Positions 40,018 to 50,068 of a stretch of 64,000 nt of DNA are shown in pieces (position 1 is the stretch's first letter; every line of letters starts with the position of its first letter). A program made the translations under genes and the position numbers. The stretch lies in the NCBI RefSeq assembly GCF_003286415.2, contig NZ_CP043450.1, forward strand, positions 6,696,001 to 6,760,000. Reading direction: 5' to 3'. The notes beneath the pieces were generated by a model, which worked only from the letters and a program-made list of their open reading frames with translations, made no database searches and had not been told where the DNA came from. The DNA comes from Mucilaginibacter rubeus (GTDB taxonomy: Bacteria > Bacteroidota > Bacteroidia > Sphingobacteriales > Sphingobacteriaceae).

Positions 40018-40151
40018 TGCCCCCCAGCCCCCTAAAGGGGGAGCAGCTACATCTATTTGATAATTAAAAGGCAGGTTCCCAAAACGGGAACCTGCCTTTT
40101 GTATTTTAAGAATATGTTAATCAAAAAACTCCCCTTTAGGGGCCGGGGGCT
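40018..40151. repeat. Inverted repeat flanking a shared terminator
   Basis: CCCCCAGCCCCCTAAAGGGGGAG (40021-40042) pairs with CTCCCCTTTAGGGGCCGGGGG (40129-40149). The right arm ends at the stop codon of the TonB-dependent receptor-like gene. Confidence 0.65.
40066..40105. terminator. Bidirectional terminator for the convergent M14 and receptor genes
   Basis: A 15-bp perfect stem AAAAGGCAGGTTCCC/GGGAACCTGCCTTTT with a five-base loop and T-rich flanks on both sides. Confidence 0.92.
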
Positions 40152-42603
40152 AATTATTCCCTTTTACCCTGCCTTTTTCATCATCGGCTCCGGAGCGGTG
40201 TTCGCGCATTTTGATGGAGTTGTTGCCAAAGTTGTAGGTGAAAGTAAGGCGCATTACGCGGGTATCATTCTTTTGTTTAATATCAAAGTTGTTGTTGATC
40301 ACGTGGCTGCTCAGATCATTGCGGCGGATGTTGAAGATATCATCGCATGAAGCTTTAACATTGAACTTTTTGTTCATGAATGATTTACTCAAACCCATAT
40401 CTATTGAGTAACGTGGTCTGATTTTGTAGATGCCGTAGGTTAAGGAGGACTGATAATCGCCCATTACCTCAAAGCGATAGCCTGCAAACTTGAATGTCTG
40501 GGTTGTACGCCCCTGGAGAGCCCATTGGCCATCACTGAATTTTGAACCTGCCAGTGTATCTGATTTAAAGCCAAGGTAAAACGCGGTTGCATTAACGTTA
40601 CCTTCCCACCATTTGGTGATGGTGAAAGGAGTGTTTACATTGATGTTGTACCCGGTTTGAGTTTGCAGGTTATCATTTGTTTGGAAGGTTTTATTGCCTT
40701 CTGATAGTATCAGTTCGGTAATAGCATCAGATGTGCGGCTATAACCAAGGCTCACATTAACCGTTTTATTATAAGTATAATTAAGCTCAAAGTTTTGTGT
40801 GTATTGTGCTTTCAGGAAAGCATTACCCTTTGAAAAGGTATAAGGATCAAGATAATATACAAACGGATTTAAGTCATCATACCCCGGACGATCGATACGG
40901 CGGCTGTATGAAAAACTCATTTCATGTTTGTCGCTTAAGGTTTGATTAACAAATACACTCGGGAAAAAGTTCAGGTAGCTTCTTTTAACCGGTGTAAAAC
41001 CAATTAAATTTCCTGTCGACCGGGTTTGTTCGGCACGTAAACCTATTTGTACCGATGTTTTCTTGAACTGTTTGTTAAGGTTTATATACGCAGCGCTTAT
41101 TTTTTCATTATAAATGAACCGGTTGGTGCGCGTAGTATCGTTTAAATAAGCCATGGTAACGCTGTCCTGTTTTTGCGCACGAAGGTCGTTATCAGTTTTA
41201 ACACTGCTGAATTTTGCACCGGCTTCCAGCTTTATGGTTTTAGTAAGAGGTTTGGCATAATCAACCTTGCCGGTATATATGGTAATGTTTGATGGTGTTT
41301 GGTTGCTTAAATTCAGCGGAAAATGCTGCTGACTTCCGTCCTCTTTAAAATAGTTGGTATAATAAAACGCGTTGGAATTGTTTTTAAATTTGGAGTAGTC
41401 CAAATCGAAGCTGATTTCCTGGCCGCTGGTGTCTATCTTAATTTTGTCATTAAGGTTAAGTGCAAAGTTTTTATACGTTTGTTTAATTACCGATGTGGTA
41501 TGTAAAGAAGAATCGGCAGCGCCAAATTGCTTGCCTATAATGGTTTTAGTATCGTTATTGTCGGCGCCGGAATTTGAATAGCCGCTTACCACAAAGCCGA
41601 TGGTGTGTTTTGGCGTAAGATCATAATCAGCACCCAGGCGATAATTATTATAATGATTGCTGCCCGGCATTAATGATCTTTGGTTAAAATAAGTTTTATT
41701 GCCCAGGCTATCGGTAACCACACGGTTTAAACCGAGGTCATGTCCGCGTTTGTTGTCGCCCCTGCTCAGTGAAGTAAATACATTAAGATTACCTTGTTTG
41801 TGATTAAGGTTAAGGCTGCTGTTATCGCGCCAGTACTGGCCTTTTGCACCGCCAACAGTAATACTGCCGTTTGTGCCCGATTGTGTATTCTTTTTTAGCT
41901 TGATATTGATGATGCCCGAGTTACCAGCGGCATCATATTTAGCAGATGGATTGGTAATGATCTCGATTGATTTAATGGTGTTGCCATCAGTTGAGCGCAG
42001 TAAAGTGGCCAATTGAGCAGCGGTAAGGTATGTTAGTTTATCGTTAATCATTACGGTTACACCCTGTTTACCTTTCAGGCTGATGTTATCATCCTTGTCT
42101 ACAGTAACACCTGGGGCACGTTCCAAAATTTCCATGGCGGTATTACCGGCTGCCAGCACGCTGTTTTCAACGTTCATTACAGTACGGTCTATCTTGCGCT
42201 CAATTAAAGGTTTGGTAGCAGTAATGGTTACGGCCTTTAATTCGGTACTGCCGGTACGCAGGTTTAAAGCAGGTGCTGTAACCTGCGATGCATTAGCCGG
42301 TACGGTAAAACTTTTACTTACCGCTTTTTGATAGCCAACAACAGTTGCTTTAATTAAATAATTGCCCGCTTTGATGTTGGTAAAAACGTAAACCCCGGCA
42401 TCATTGCTGAGTGCGCCCTTAACTACGGTTGAATCGGATGCCCGCAGGAGGCTTACTGTTGCATAGTCAAGCGGTTTACCCTGGTCATTGAGCAGGGCGC
42501 CTGATACCTTTGTGGCAGGCGCCGCCTGCTGCGCAAGGGATACACTGCAACTGATAGCAACAAGCAGCAGTGTATAAAATATGTTGTGTATGATAGTTTT
42601 CAT
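40150..42603 (-). CDS. TonB-dependent receptor-like outer membrane beta-barrel protein
   Basis: 817 residues from the ATG at 42601-42603, with a signal peptide (SCSVSLAQ). Residues 30-110 form a carboxypeptidase-regulatory-like domain (KVSGALLNDQGKPLDYATVSLL), then a plug-like region (MEILERAPGVTVDKDDNISLKG), then a C-terminal barrel of the OMP_b-brl_3 type that ends LTFTYNFG before a charged tail. Such proteins transport or bind ligands at the outer membrane, though many lack a proven ligand. The longer frame from 42633 adds ten residues before the signal peptide and is rejected. The 303-base upstream gap shows no clear element. Confidence 0.9.
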   Translation of the reverse strand: MKTIIHNIFYTLLLVAISCSVSLAQQAAPATKVSGALLNDQGKPLDYATVSLLRASDSTVVKGALSNDAGVYVFTNIKAGNYLIKATVVGYQKAVSKSFTVPANASQVTAPALNLRTGSTELKAVTITATKPLIERKIDRTVMNVENSVLAAGNTAMEILERAPGVTVDKDDNISLKGKQGVTVMINDKLTYLTAAQLATLLRSTDGNTIKSIEIITNPSAKYDAAGNSGIINIKLKKNTQSGTNGSITVGGAKGQYWRDNSSLNLNHKQGNLNVFTSLSRGDNKRGHDLGLNRVVTDSLGNKTYFNQRSLMPGSNHYNNYRLGADYDLTPKHTIGFVVSGYSNSGADNNDTKTIIGKQFGAADSSLHTTSVIKQTYKNFALNLNDKIKIDTSGQEISFDLDYSKFKNNSNAFYYTNYFKEDGSQQHFPLNLSNQTPSNITIYTGKVDYAKPLTKTIKLEAGAKFSSVKTDNDLRAQKQDSVTMAYLNDTTRTNRFIYNEKISAAYINLNKQFKKTSVQIGLRAEQTRSTGNLIGFTPVKRSYLNFFPSVFVNQTLSDKHEMSFSYSRRIDRPGYDDLNPFVYYLDPYTFSKGNAFLKAQYTQNFELNYTYNKTVNVSLGYSRTSDAITELILSEGNKTFQTNDNLQTQTGYNINVNTPFTITKWWEGNVNATAFYLGFKSDTLAGSKFSDGQWALQGRTTQTFKFAGYRFEVMGDYQSSLTYGIYKIRPRYSIDMGLSKSFMNKKFNVKASCDDIFNIRRNDLSSHVINNNFDIKQKNDTRVMRLTFTYNFGNNSIKMREHRSGADDEKGRVKGNN

Positions 42604-42906
42604 TTTTGGTGTTGTTTTAGAAAGTAAGGGCAATACAATGCCATGAAAAGAATTGCTTCTTTTTTAAAATTTGTAAACAAGTTTTTGTTAGTTCCCGGCG
42701 TGTTTTACCGGTTTTAGGGGTTAGTAATTATGAGATATAAGCGATTGTTTTCATAGTGTTCATGTTTTTTAATTTAAATTTTGGCAAAACAATCCCACCT
42801 GACCCGGAGGTCATTTTTTTGACTTTATTAAATTTATATTGCCGGACTACCCGGAAATGGTAATTGTGTTGCTTTTTACATTAAGATGCAAAAACAGGGG
42901 TGTTGG
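42604..42906. other. Non-coding gap upstream of the receptor gene
   Basis: About 300 AT-rich bases that must carry the promoter of the minus-strand receptor gene. I could not identify a convincing TAnnTTTG box, terminator or repeat here. A short plus-strand frame at 42839-43069 has no supporting features. Confidence 0.5.
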
Positions 42907-43128
42907 TTACAGATTATTTTCACTTTTTAATGCAGGCATTAAATTTTTTGCCATATCCTTAATAATTCTAAAGGTAATTGGCATGTCATTTTCACAAACA
43001 AGGTTTGACGAATGGTGGGCTATCCGGTTGTTTACAAGCGATTTGCCTTGTTGTTGCAACAGGAAGTAAAAAGGAATAATAAGCCCGCTAAAAATTAGCA
43101 GGCTTATATATTTAAATATTGTTTTCAT
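42907..43128 (-). CDS. Small membrane-anchored hypothetical protein
   Basis: 73 residues starting 11 bases after the stop of the PspC gene, in the same direction. It has an N-terminal hydrophobic helix (YISLLIFSGLIIPFYFLL) preceded by Lys residues, then a soluble part with no recognised domain. The position and the signal-anchor pattern make a real gene plausible; length and lack of family make it uncertain. Confidence 0.45.
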   Translation of the reverse strand: MKTIFKYISLLIFSGLIIPFYFLLQQQGKSLVNNRIAHHSSNLVCENDMPITFRIIKDMAKNLMPALKSENNL

Positions 43129-43139
43129 AGGATGATGTT

Positions 43140-44822
43140 TTATCGTGCTTGTACTGTCGAAGTATCGGGACTTGCCGATGTTGTATCCTGTTGTTGGAGC
43201 GCTTTCAGGCTATCGGCTTTTAATTTGGCAGCCTTTATAGGATCAACTTTGCATTCCAATCCGTTTGCGGTCATGATATAAGTGGCCGAGGTAATGCCGT
43301 CGCCTTCGCTTTTGCACTCGTATATATTAAAGTTGATGTTGCGGTCAAGTTTCTGATCGATAATGATTTTGGCATTCAGCGGAACTTTCAGGGTTAGGTG
43401 CAGCTCCTGTCCGCGCCATAAAAAGCCTTTTGGCATTTCCAGGTGACGGTCAAAATTCAATACCGAATCTTTTTGCTCAAAACGGTAAGATGAACTGCGC
43501 GCGTTGATCAGAGCTTCCTCCAGATTGGTGCCTCTGGCGCTGAAAGTTTCGATCAGTACCGGCTGCGGCACGTCGCTTTTTTCAATATCGATGTTAACAC
43601 TACGGTTTGGCATGTCATCACCATTAAAGTCGTCATCTAAAATGATCATGCCTTTAAAGCGCTCATTTATTCTGAGGCGGGTGCTGTCTTCATTGCTTAA
43701 ATACTTGGTGTCATTCAACTGCAGGTAATAGGTATTATTAGCAGTTGGCTTAATCTTAATGGTTTGGGTAAACTTACCACCCTCGCGGAAGCTGGCAGCA
43801 GTTTTTACACCATAATATGAAACTGCGCCCAACGAGGCTAACCAGATACATAACAAAACAGTACCAATGGAACGGTTAAAGGAAACTTTTTTAAACAAAA
43901 AGCCAATGGTTGTTAATATAACGGCTAATAGAGGTATCGACAGCACTAAAAAGGCGCTCAGCATAAAAATGCCATTGGCCTGGTGATTAGTTATGTTGAA
44001 AGGGAACAAATTATAGATGCCCATGTTACCTGCGGTAAATAACGCCACAAGCGAAACAATGAGCGCTATGGTCATGCCAAGACAGGCTAACAAAATAGCA
44101 GCAGCCACTACTTTACCAAGAAAACTGCCGGTGCCCTTTAAGAAAGCAGCCAGGTGTTCAATAATATCGCTGATAAGATCACGCACCTGGTAAATGAAAG
44201 GTTTGGCCTCATGCTTAAAGTTTTGAAGGTTTTCGCGTACGGTGCTTAGTTCCTCTTCAAAATTCCTTTTAAAGCCTTTCAGGTTTTGTTTTTCGCCTTT
44301 CATGGCCATTCGGTCGGCACGGGTAATGGCCTTTGGCACAACCATCCATAATATAATATATATAACAAGGCCCATAGCGGCAAACGGAACCATGATAGCA
44401 AAGGCTAATCGTACCCAGGCCGGGTTAATGTCAAAATAATTGGCGATACCGGCGCATACACCACTAATCAGATGGTCATCCGGGTCGCGGAAAAGCCTGC
44501 GGCGTTCGGTATTATATTCAAAAGGATTGCTGCCTGAGGTTTTACTGTCAGATTCGGCAGTTTCAAAATCCTGCACACTGCCCATTTGCCCGGTAACTTC
44601 CTGTACGTCGGCCTCAACAATAACTTGTTTGGCATCGCGCGCCAGGATTTCGTTAAACATTTCGGCAATGCGGTTTTCAATGTCGGTTGTGATCTCCAGG
44701 CTATCGGCCGAAGTAGAAAAGTGACGCTTTACATCCGTCATATAGTTCTTCAGCACTTCGTAGGCATCTTCTTCAATGTGAAAAACCATGCCGTTTATAT
44801 TTATGATAATTGTTTTGTTCAT
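43140..44822 (-). CDS. PspC domain-containing membrane protein
   Basis: 560 residues: a soluble N-terminal domain (about 1-100, with HIEEDAYEVLKNYMTDV), a PspC domain (FRDPDDHLISGVCAGIANYFDINPAWVRLAFA, then the helix VIYIILWMVVP, about 112-165), three more membrane helices (about 235-345), and a C-terminal beta-rich region. PspC proteins take part in envelope stress responses and in Bacteroidota are usually paired with a PadR regulator, which is directly upstream here (25-base gap). Confidence 0.92.
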   Translation of the reverse strand: MNKTIIININGMVFHIEEDAYEVLKNYMTDVKRHFSTSADSLEITTDIENRIAEMFNEILARDAKQVIVEADVQEVTGQMGSVQDFETAESDSKTSGSNPFEYNTERRRLFRDPDDHLISGVCAGIANYFDINPAWVRLAFAIMVPFAAMGLVIYIILWMVVPKAITRADRMAMKGEKQNLKGFKRNFEEELSTVRENLQNFKHEAKPFIYQVRDLISDIIEHLAAFLKGTGSFLGKVVAAAILLACLGMTIALIVSLVALFTAGNMGIYNLFPFNITNHQANGIFMLSAFLVLSIPLLAVILTTIGFLFKKVSFNRSIGTVLLCIWLASLGAVSYYGVKTAASFREGGKFTQTIKIKPTANNTYYLQLNDTKYLSNEDSTRLRINERFKGMIILDDDFNGDDMPNRSVNIDIEKSDVPQPVLIETFSARGTNLEEALINARSSSYRFEQKDSVLNFDRHLEMPKGFLWRGQELHLTLKVPLNAKIIIDQKLDRNINFNIYECKSEGDGITSATYIMTANGLECKVDPIKAAKLKADSLKALQQQDTTSASPDTSTVQAR

Positions 44823-44847
44823 GATTAAAGTGAATTAGTAGGTTTTT

Positions 44848-45180
44848 CTATTTTCTGTCACCGATAGCTGTTTGAACAGCAAATACCAGTTCCTGCCAGG
44901 TTTTATCCAATTGTTCAAGTACCGCGCGACCCTCGTCCGAGAGTACATAATACTTTCGGGGCGGCCCGGAAATCGACTCCACCCAGTTGTAGGTGAGCAG
45001 GCCGTTATTTTTTAAGCGGGTTAAAAGAGGATACAGAGTACCCTCAACTACAAGCAGTTGGGCTTTCTTAAGTTCAGCAATTATGTCTGACGCATATGTT
45101 TCGCCCTTAGCTATGATGGAGAGAATGCAATACTCCAGTATGCCTTTCCTCATTTGGGTTTGGGTGTTTTCGACGATCAT
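44848..45180 (-). CDS. PadR family transcriptional regulator
   Basis: A 110-residue winged-helix protein with the PadR layout: GILEYCILSIIAKGETYASDIIAELKK, wing GTLYPLLTRLKNNGLLTYNW, GPPRKYYVLSDEGRAVLEQL and a C-terminal dimerisation helix. It precedes the PspC gene and probably represses the pair in the absence of stress. A TATCTTTG box lies four bases upstream of its ATG, so the mRNA may be leaderless, and inverted repeats just beyond are candidate operators. Confidence 0.93.
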   Translation of the reverse strand: MIVENTQTQMRKGILEYCILSIIAKGETYASDIIAELKKAQLLVVEGTLYPLLTRLKNNGLLTYNWVESISGPPRKYYVLSDEGRAVLEQLDKTWQELVFAVQTAIGDRK

Positions 45181-45184
45181 AATA

Positions 45185-45192
45185 CAAAGATA
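45185..45192 (-). promoter_or_regulatory. PadR gene -7 box (TATCTTTG)
   Basis: An exact match to TAnnTTTG on the minus strand, four bases upstream of the PadR start codon; transcription would begin at or next to the ATG. Confidence 0.6.
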
Positions 45193-45204
45193 TATGTTTT
45201 AGAT

Positions 45205-45229
45205 TGTATTATGCAATACATAGTACTAT
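45205..45229. promoter_or_regulatory. Candidate PadR operator
   Basis: TGTATT-ATGC-AATACA (45205-45220) and the adjoining palindrome ATAGTACTAT (45220-45229) lie just upstream of the PadR -7 box, where the -33 region should be. Bound regulator would block transcription. Confidence 0.45.
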
Positions 45230-45294
45230 AATTATTATTGTTTTAGCTGAAACTTGGCTTTTTGAAAAAAAAATGACGTTTTAAAAGAAATTAC

Positions 45295-45326
45295 TTGACT
45301 TTTTGATAACGTAACATTACTTTTAT
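45295..45326 (+). promoter_or_regulatory. Possible SusC promoter
   Basis: TTGAC (45295-45299), 19 bases, then TACTTTTA (45319-45326), one mismatch from TAnnTTTG; the spacing fits the Bacteroidota sigma factor. It lies 37 bases before the SusC ATG. Confidence 0.4.
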
Positions 45327-45363
45327 GATTAATTAACTATTAACTGATCTTATTATTAACGAA

Positions 45364-48300
45364 ATGAAAAAACTTCTACTCGTAAGTTTGTGCTTACTTG
45401 TGTTGTCTATGACGCAAGTATTCGCGCAAAATCGTACAGTTACTGGTACAGTTACGGCCAAGGATGACGGCCTACCCATCCCAGGGGTAACAGTAAAAGT
45501 AAAGGGTTCAACAATCGGAACCCAAACTAACGCAGCCGGTAAATTTTCTCTCAGCATCCCGGAAAATTCAACACTTGTTTTCTCGTTCATCAGCTACGAA
45601 ACACAGGAAATTGCTTCTGCTCAACGGATCAATTTTAATGTTGTTATGGTTAGCGCTGCTAAGCAGTTGGGGGAGGTTGTTGTGCAGGCGGCCTATGGCG
45701 TTCAAAAACAAGCCCGTGCGGTTGGTTATGCTTCAACAACTGTTGACAGTAAATTGTTAACAGAATCAAAAGTAACCAACATTGCTAACGGTTTGACCGG
45801 TAAAGTTGCGGGCTTACAGATCAACACGGTAAACAACGGTGTTAATCCTGACGTTCGTATCGTGCTACGTGGTAACAGAAGTATCAACGGTAACAACCAG
45901 GCTTTGGTTGTTGTTGATGGTACACCGGTATCAAGTAACTTCATTAACCAGATTAACCCTAACGATATCGACAACGTTACTGTACTGAAAGGTGCAGGTG
46001 CTGCTGCTATCTACGGTTCTGAAGGTTCAAACGGTGTACTCTTGATCACTACCAAACGTGGTGCAGGTACTCCAACAATTACTTATTCAAACTCAACTCA
46101 AATTGAAAACTTCTCTTACTTCCCTAAATTGCAAAGACAATTTGGTGGTGGTGCAGGTGAGGTTATTGATCCAAACACCGGTTTTTATGGATATGTGCCT
46201 TACGAAAACCAGTCTTACGGTCCACAATTTGATGGCTCAACTGTTCAGTTAGGTGTGCCGTTGGCAGATGGAAGCGTGCAAAGCGTTAAATATGCTTCAA
46301 CTGGTAAAGATCCTCGTTTAGCTTTCTTTGACACTGGTTTAACTGAGCAAAACGACCTTTCTTATCAAACAGGCGATGCAAACAGCAGTTTCTACATGTC
46401 TGCACAGGATGTGTATACCAAAGGTGTTGTTCCTAATGACCGTAACAGAAGGACCGGTTTAAGGGTTGCCGCTATGAAGAAATACGGTATTTTCACTACC
46501 GACTACTCTATTGGTTATACCAAAACAACAACTAACACTGCAGGTCCGGATTTCTTCCAGGGCAGGGGTGTATACTGGAACGTATTGAACCAGCAAGCTA
46601 ACGTAAACTTGAGAAACTATCAGAACATCAATGATAAATTCAGCGATGTAAATGGTTTCTACAATGCTTACTATCCAAACCCTTACTGGCAAACTGTTAA
46701 CTCTCGCCAAAAAACTACAAAAGACGCGTTAGTGGGTAATGCATCTTTTAAAGTTGCCCCTGTAAAATGGTTTGATGCAACTTACAAGGTGTCTATGTCA
46801 TACGGATGGCAGCAATTTAAAGGCACAATTGCCGAAGTTGACTTTAGCCCTTATGCAGTTTCAGATCCATTTGGTACTTCAAACATCGCTTCTCAGTTGA
46901 AGTTTAAACCGGGTAGTGTGGCTGATGCAACCTATTTTGGTGATGGTGGTACCGGTTATTCTCGTTTACAAGGCGATTTATTCTTAACCTTTAAACATAA
47001 AATTGGTGATTTCACCGGTAACTTGTTATTAGGTAATACAGTTTATACCAAATACATCAACCTTGTAACCAACGGTTCCAACAACTTATTGATCAATAAT
47101 TTTTATAATCTTGCTTACAGAACTGGTGAGCCTTTGGCGTCAACAGCACAATACAGGCAAAACCTGATCGGTTACTTTGGTGACTTGAACATCGCTTACA
47201 AAGACTGGGCATTTTTAGAGGTAACCGGCCGTAACGATAAAAGTTCATTATTGTCACAGGCTAACCGTTCTTTCTTCTACCCTTCAGCTAAATTAACGGT
47301 TGTATTAACCGATGCTATCCCTGCATTAAAAAACAAAAAAACTTTATCATATGCTAAAGTAAGGGGTAGCTACAGTAAAGTAGGTCAGGTTGACATCAAC
47401 CCATACTCATTACAAAACGTGTTTGCGTCAACGGCAGGTGCGCCCTTCGGCTCTACACCAGCTCTATCATTAAGTGCACAACTTAATAATCCAAACCTTA
47501 AACCAGAACTTTCATATGAGAAAGAGGTTGGTTTGGAGTTAGGTTTCCTGGATAACCGTGTATATTTAGCCGCAACCTATTACAATACACACACTAAAAA
47601 CCAAACTTTCCCTGTAGCTATATCTCCAGCTTCTGGTTATGCAACTTCTGTACAAAACTTAGGTGAAGTCGAGAACTACGGTTGGGAGTTTGAGTTAAAA
47701 GGTTCACCGGTTGTTAAAGCAGGTGATTTTTCATGGGACTTAGGTGCTAACTTAAGCTTATTGCAAAATAAAGTATTGTCACTTCAGCCAGGTACTAACG
47801 AGTTCCAACTTTTATATAACAGTGGTGCTGCAAGTAATAGCTATGCTATTGTTGGAAAGCCTTTCCCTTATATCAAAGGAACCGACCTTGTACGTGACCC
47901 ACAAGGCCATGTAGTAGTTAACGGAACTACCGGTTTACCTACTTTAACAGCTAACGTTGTTCCTTTGGGCAATGCTGCTCCTAAAGCTATATTAGGTATC
48001 ACCACTGCATTCAAATATAAATTTGTTACATTATCAGCTGTTGCTGAGTACAGGGGTGGCTACTTTATTAATAACATCGTAGGTCAGGCCTTAAACTTTA
48101 CCGGTACTTCAGCGGTATCTGCTTCAGCTGGTCGTCAGCGTTTTATCTATCCAAACTCTGTGATCCAAACAGGAGCCAACACTTATGTGCCAAATACAAG
48201 TGTTTCAATTCCTGATGGAAATACCGGTTTCTGGACCAGCTCTGCTTACTACAATGCAACAAGTACTTACGTAAACAGCGCCGCATTCTGGAAATTGAGA

Positions 48301-48528
48301 GAGGTTGCACTAAACTTTGATCTTTATCGTTTCATCAAAAACCAAAAAGTTATCAAAGGCCTGCAATTCGGCTTGGTTGGTCGTAACCTGTTGCTGTTCA
48401 GGCCTAAAAGTAACCCATGGACCGATCCTGAGTATAGCATAGATAACTCAAATGCTGTAGGTACAACTAACGAAAATCAAACGCCGCCAACGAGGTTATA
48501 TGGTGCGTCACTTACCGTTAAATTTTAA
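45364..48528 (+). CDS. SusC/RagA family TonB-linked outer membrane protein
   Basis: 1054 residues with a signal peptide (LSMTQVFAQ), a carboxypeptidase-regulatory-like domain (GTVTAKDDGLPIPGVTVKVKG, 27-110), the TonB-dependent plug (NIANGLTGKVAGLQINTVN, RGNRSINGNNQALVVVDGTP, about 130-230), and a C-terminal barrel ending LYGASLTVKF. SusC proteins import large oligomers that SusD captures at the surface. The matching SusD and DUF1735 genes follow with gaps of 12 and 13 bases. No glycosidase or peptidase is in the same run, so the substrate is unknown. Confidence 0.96.
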   Translation: MKKLLLVSLCLLVLSMTQVFAQNRTVTGTVTAKDDGLPIPGVTVKVKGSTIGTQTNAAGKFSLSIPENSTLVFSFISYETQEIASAQRINFNVVMVSAAKQLGEVVVQAAYGVQKQARAVGYASTTVDSKLLTESKVTNIANGLTGKVAGLQINTVNNGVNPDVRIVLRGNRSINGNNQALVVVDGTPVSSNFINQINPNDIDNVTVLKGAGAAAIYGSEGSNGVLLITTKRGAGTPTITYSNSTQIENFSYFPKLQRQFGGGAGEVIDPNTGFYGYVPYENQSYGPQFDGSTVQLGVPLADGSVQSVKYASTGKDPRLAFFDTGLTEQNDLSYQTGDANSSFYMSAQDVYTKGVVPNDRNRRTGLRVAAMKKYGIFTTDYSIGYTKTTTNTAGPDFFQGRGVYWNVLNQQANVNLRNYQNINDKFSDVNGFYNAYYPNPYWQTVNSRQKTTKDALVGNASFKVAPVKWFDATYKVSMSYGWQQFKGTIAEVDFSPYAVSDPFGTSNIASQLKFKPGSVADATYFGDGGTGYSRLQGDLFLTFKHKIGDFTGNLLLGNTVYTKYINLVTNGSNNLLINNFYNLAYRTGEPLASTAQYRQNLIGYFGDLNIAYKDWAFLEVTGRNDKSSLLSQANRSFFYPSAKLTVVLTDAIPALKNKKTLSYAKVRGSYSKVGQVDINPYSLQNVFASTAGAPFGSTPALSLSAQLNNPNLKPELSYEKEVGLELGFLDNRVYLAATYYNTHTKNQTFPVAISPASGYATSVQNLGEVENYGWEFELKGSPVVKAGDFSWDLGANLSLLQNKVLSLQPGTNEFQLLYNSGAASNSYAIVGKPFPYIKGTDLVRDPQGHVVVNGTTGLPTLTANVVPLGNAAPKAILGITTAFKYKFVTLSAVAEYRGGYFINNIVGQALNFTGTSAVSASAGRQRFIYPNSVIQTGANTYVPNTSVSIPDGNTGFWTSSAYYNATSTYVNSAAFWKLREVALNFDLYRFIKNQKVIKGLQFGLVGRNLLLFRPKSNPWTDPEYSIDNSNAVGTTNENQTPPTRLYGASLTVKF

Positions 48529-48540
48529 TATCGCATAATC

Positions 48541-50055
48541 ATGAAAAGAAAATATATAGCATATTCATTGCTCCTGCTAGCATCGGCATTTAGCAGTTGT
48601 AAAAAGGACTTCCTGGATCAGTCTAACAACCCGAACCAGCCAACAACAGGTCCTGCATCAGTTGTGCTTACCGGAGCTTTAGTAACTACTGCTCGTAACA
48701 TAAATACAAGTTTTACACTTGAAGGTTACCTAATGGGGTATTGGTCGCCTGCTGCGGGTTATGCACCAAGCAACTCTTTGCTTACTTACCAGTTTACCAC
48801 AGCCGATTATCAAGTGTTTAGCCAGTTTTATCTGAACCTTGCCAACTACGATTATATCATTAAACAATCTGGAACCGATCCGGCTCAGGTTTATTTCTCA
48901 GCTATCTCTCAAATCATGGAAGCTTATAACTTCCAGGCACTGGTAGATAACTACAACAATATCCCATATTCTGAAGCGTTTCAGGGTGCTAAAAACCTTA
49001 CACCTAAATACGAAAATGGTAAAGACATTTATGCGAAATTGATCACCAAACTTGATGATGCAATTACCGCTATCAAAAATGCTTCAACTTCAGTAGCTGT
49101 TAAGCCAGGCAATGCCGATGTGATGTTTGCCGGTGATATGACAAAATGGGTGCAATTTGCTAATACTTTAAAATTGCGTTTGGTATTACGTCAGGTTCCT
49201 AATGTTATTGATGCAGCAGCAGCCAAAACCTTAATGGCAAATCACCTTAGTGAAGGTTTCTTAACTACTATGGCTAATGTTAATCCTGGTTACGTAAATG
49301 TTGATGGCAAGCAAAGCCCTTTTTGGGGGAGTTATGGTTTAAGCCAGTCTGGATCTAACAATGCAGCGCCTATAACCGCAAACGTATTTGCTACCGATTT
49401 TTACACCAATACTGCTGACGACCGCGGGCCTGCATTTTATGCTCCTGTAGGTGGTAAACTTGTAGGTAATACTTTTGGTACATTAGTGCCAATTACAGCA
49501 AGTGCGATAGGACGTTCTGATTTATATGGTTCAAATGCATCTAATAAATATGGTTTATTAAAAACCCCTTCTATGGATGCTGTGATCATGTCTGCTTCTG
49601 AATCATATTTCTTGCAAGCAGAAGCTGCAGCACGTGGCGTTATTAGTGGTAGCGCTGCAACCTTATATAATTCTGGTATCACTGCTTCTTTTGAGTATGT
49701 TCTTCAAACAACAGATGCAGATGCTAAGGCCTCAGATTATGCAGCACAAGCAAGTGTGGCCTATCCAAGTGGTTCTGGTGCAACCCTGGCACAACAAATC
49801 CAGGCTATTATAACTCAGAAATGGGCGTCTTTGAACGGATATGGTAACCTTGAAGCTTATAACGAATACAGAAGAACAGGTATCCCTAAAGTACCGGTTT
49901 CTATCTACACTGGCGTAACGGTGAAAAATATCCCGAGGAGAATTTTATACCCGGCATCTGAATATGCACAAAATGCGAGCAACGTTCAGGCTCAGGGTTC
50001 TATCAACCAGTTTACATCAAATATTTTCTGGGCTCAACAAATAACAAGTAATTAA
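48541..50055 (+). CDS. SusD/RagB-type nutrient-binding lipoprotein
   Basis: 504 residues with a lipoprotein signal peptide (lipobox AFSSCKKDF, Cys at about residue 20) that would place it at the outer membrane surface. The body has SusD-type helices (LNLANYDYIIKQSG, ISQIMEAYNFQALVDNYNNIPYSEAFQG, EAYNEYRRTGIPKVP), and the NNIPYSEAFQG pattern points to the SusD-like_2 branch. It caps the upstream SusC transporter. Confidence 0.95.
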   Translation: MKRKYIAYSLLLLASAFSSCKKDFLDQSNNPNQPTTGPASVVLTGALVTTARNINTSFTLEGYLMGYWSPAAGYAPSNSLLTYQFTTADYQVFSQFYLNLANYDYIIKQSGTDPAQVYFSAISQIMEAYNFQALVDNYNNIPYSEAFQGAKNLTPKYENGKDIYAKLITKLDDAITAIKNASTSVAVKPGNADVMFAGDMTKWVQFANTLKLRLVLRQVPNVIDAAAAKTLMANHLSEGFLTTMANVNPGYVNVDGKQSPFWGSYGLSQSGSNNAAPITANVFATDFYTNTADDRGPAFYAPVGGKLVGNTFGTLVPITASAIGRSDLYGSNASNKYGLLKTPSMDAVIMSASESYFLQAEAAARGVISGSAATLYNSGITASFEYVLQTTDADAKASDYAAQASVAYPSGSGATLAQQIQAIITQKWASLNGYGNLEAYNEYRRTGIPKVPVSIYTGVTVKNIPRRILYPASEYAQNASNVQAQGSINQFTSNIFWAQQITSN

Positions 50056-50068
50056 TATTAAGAAAATC

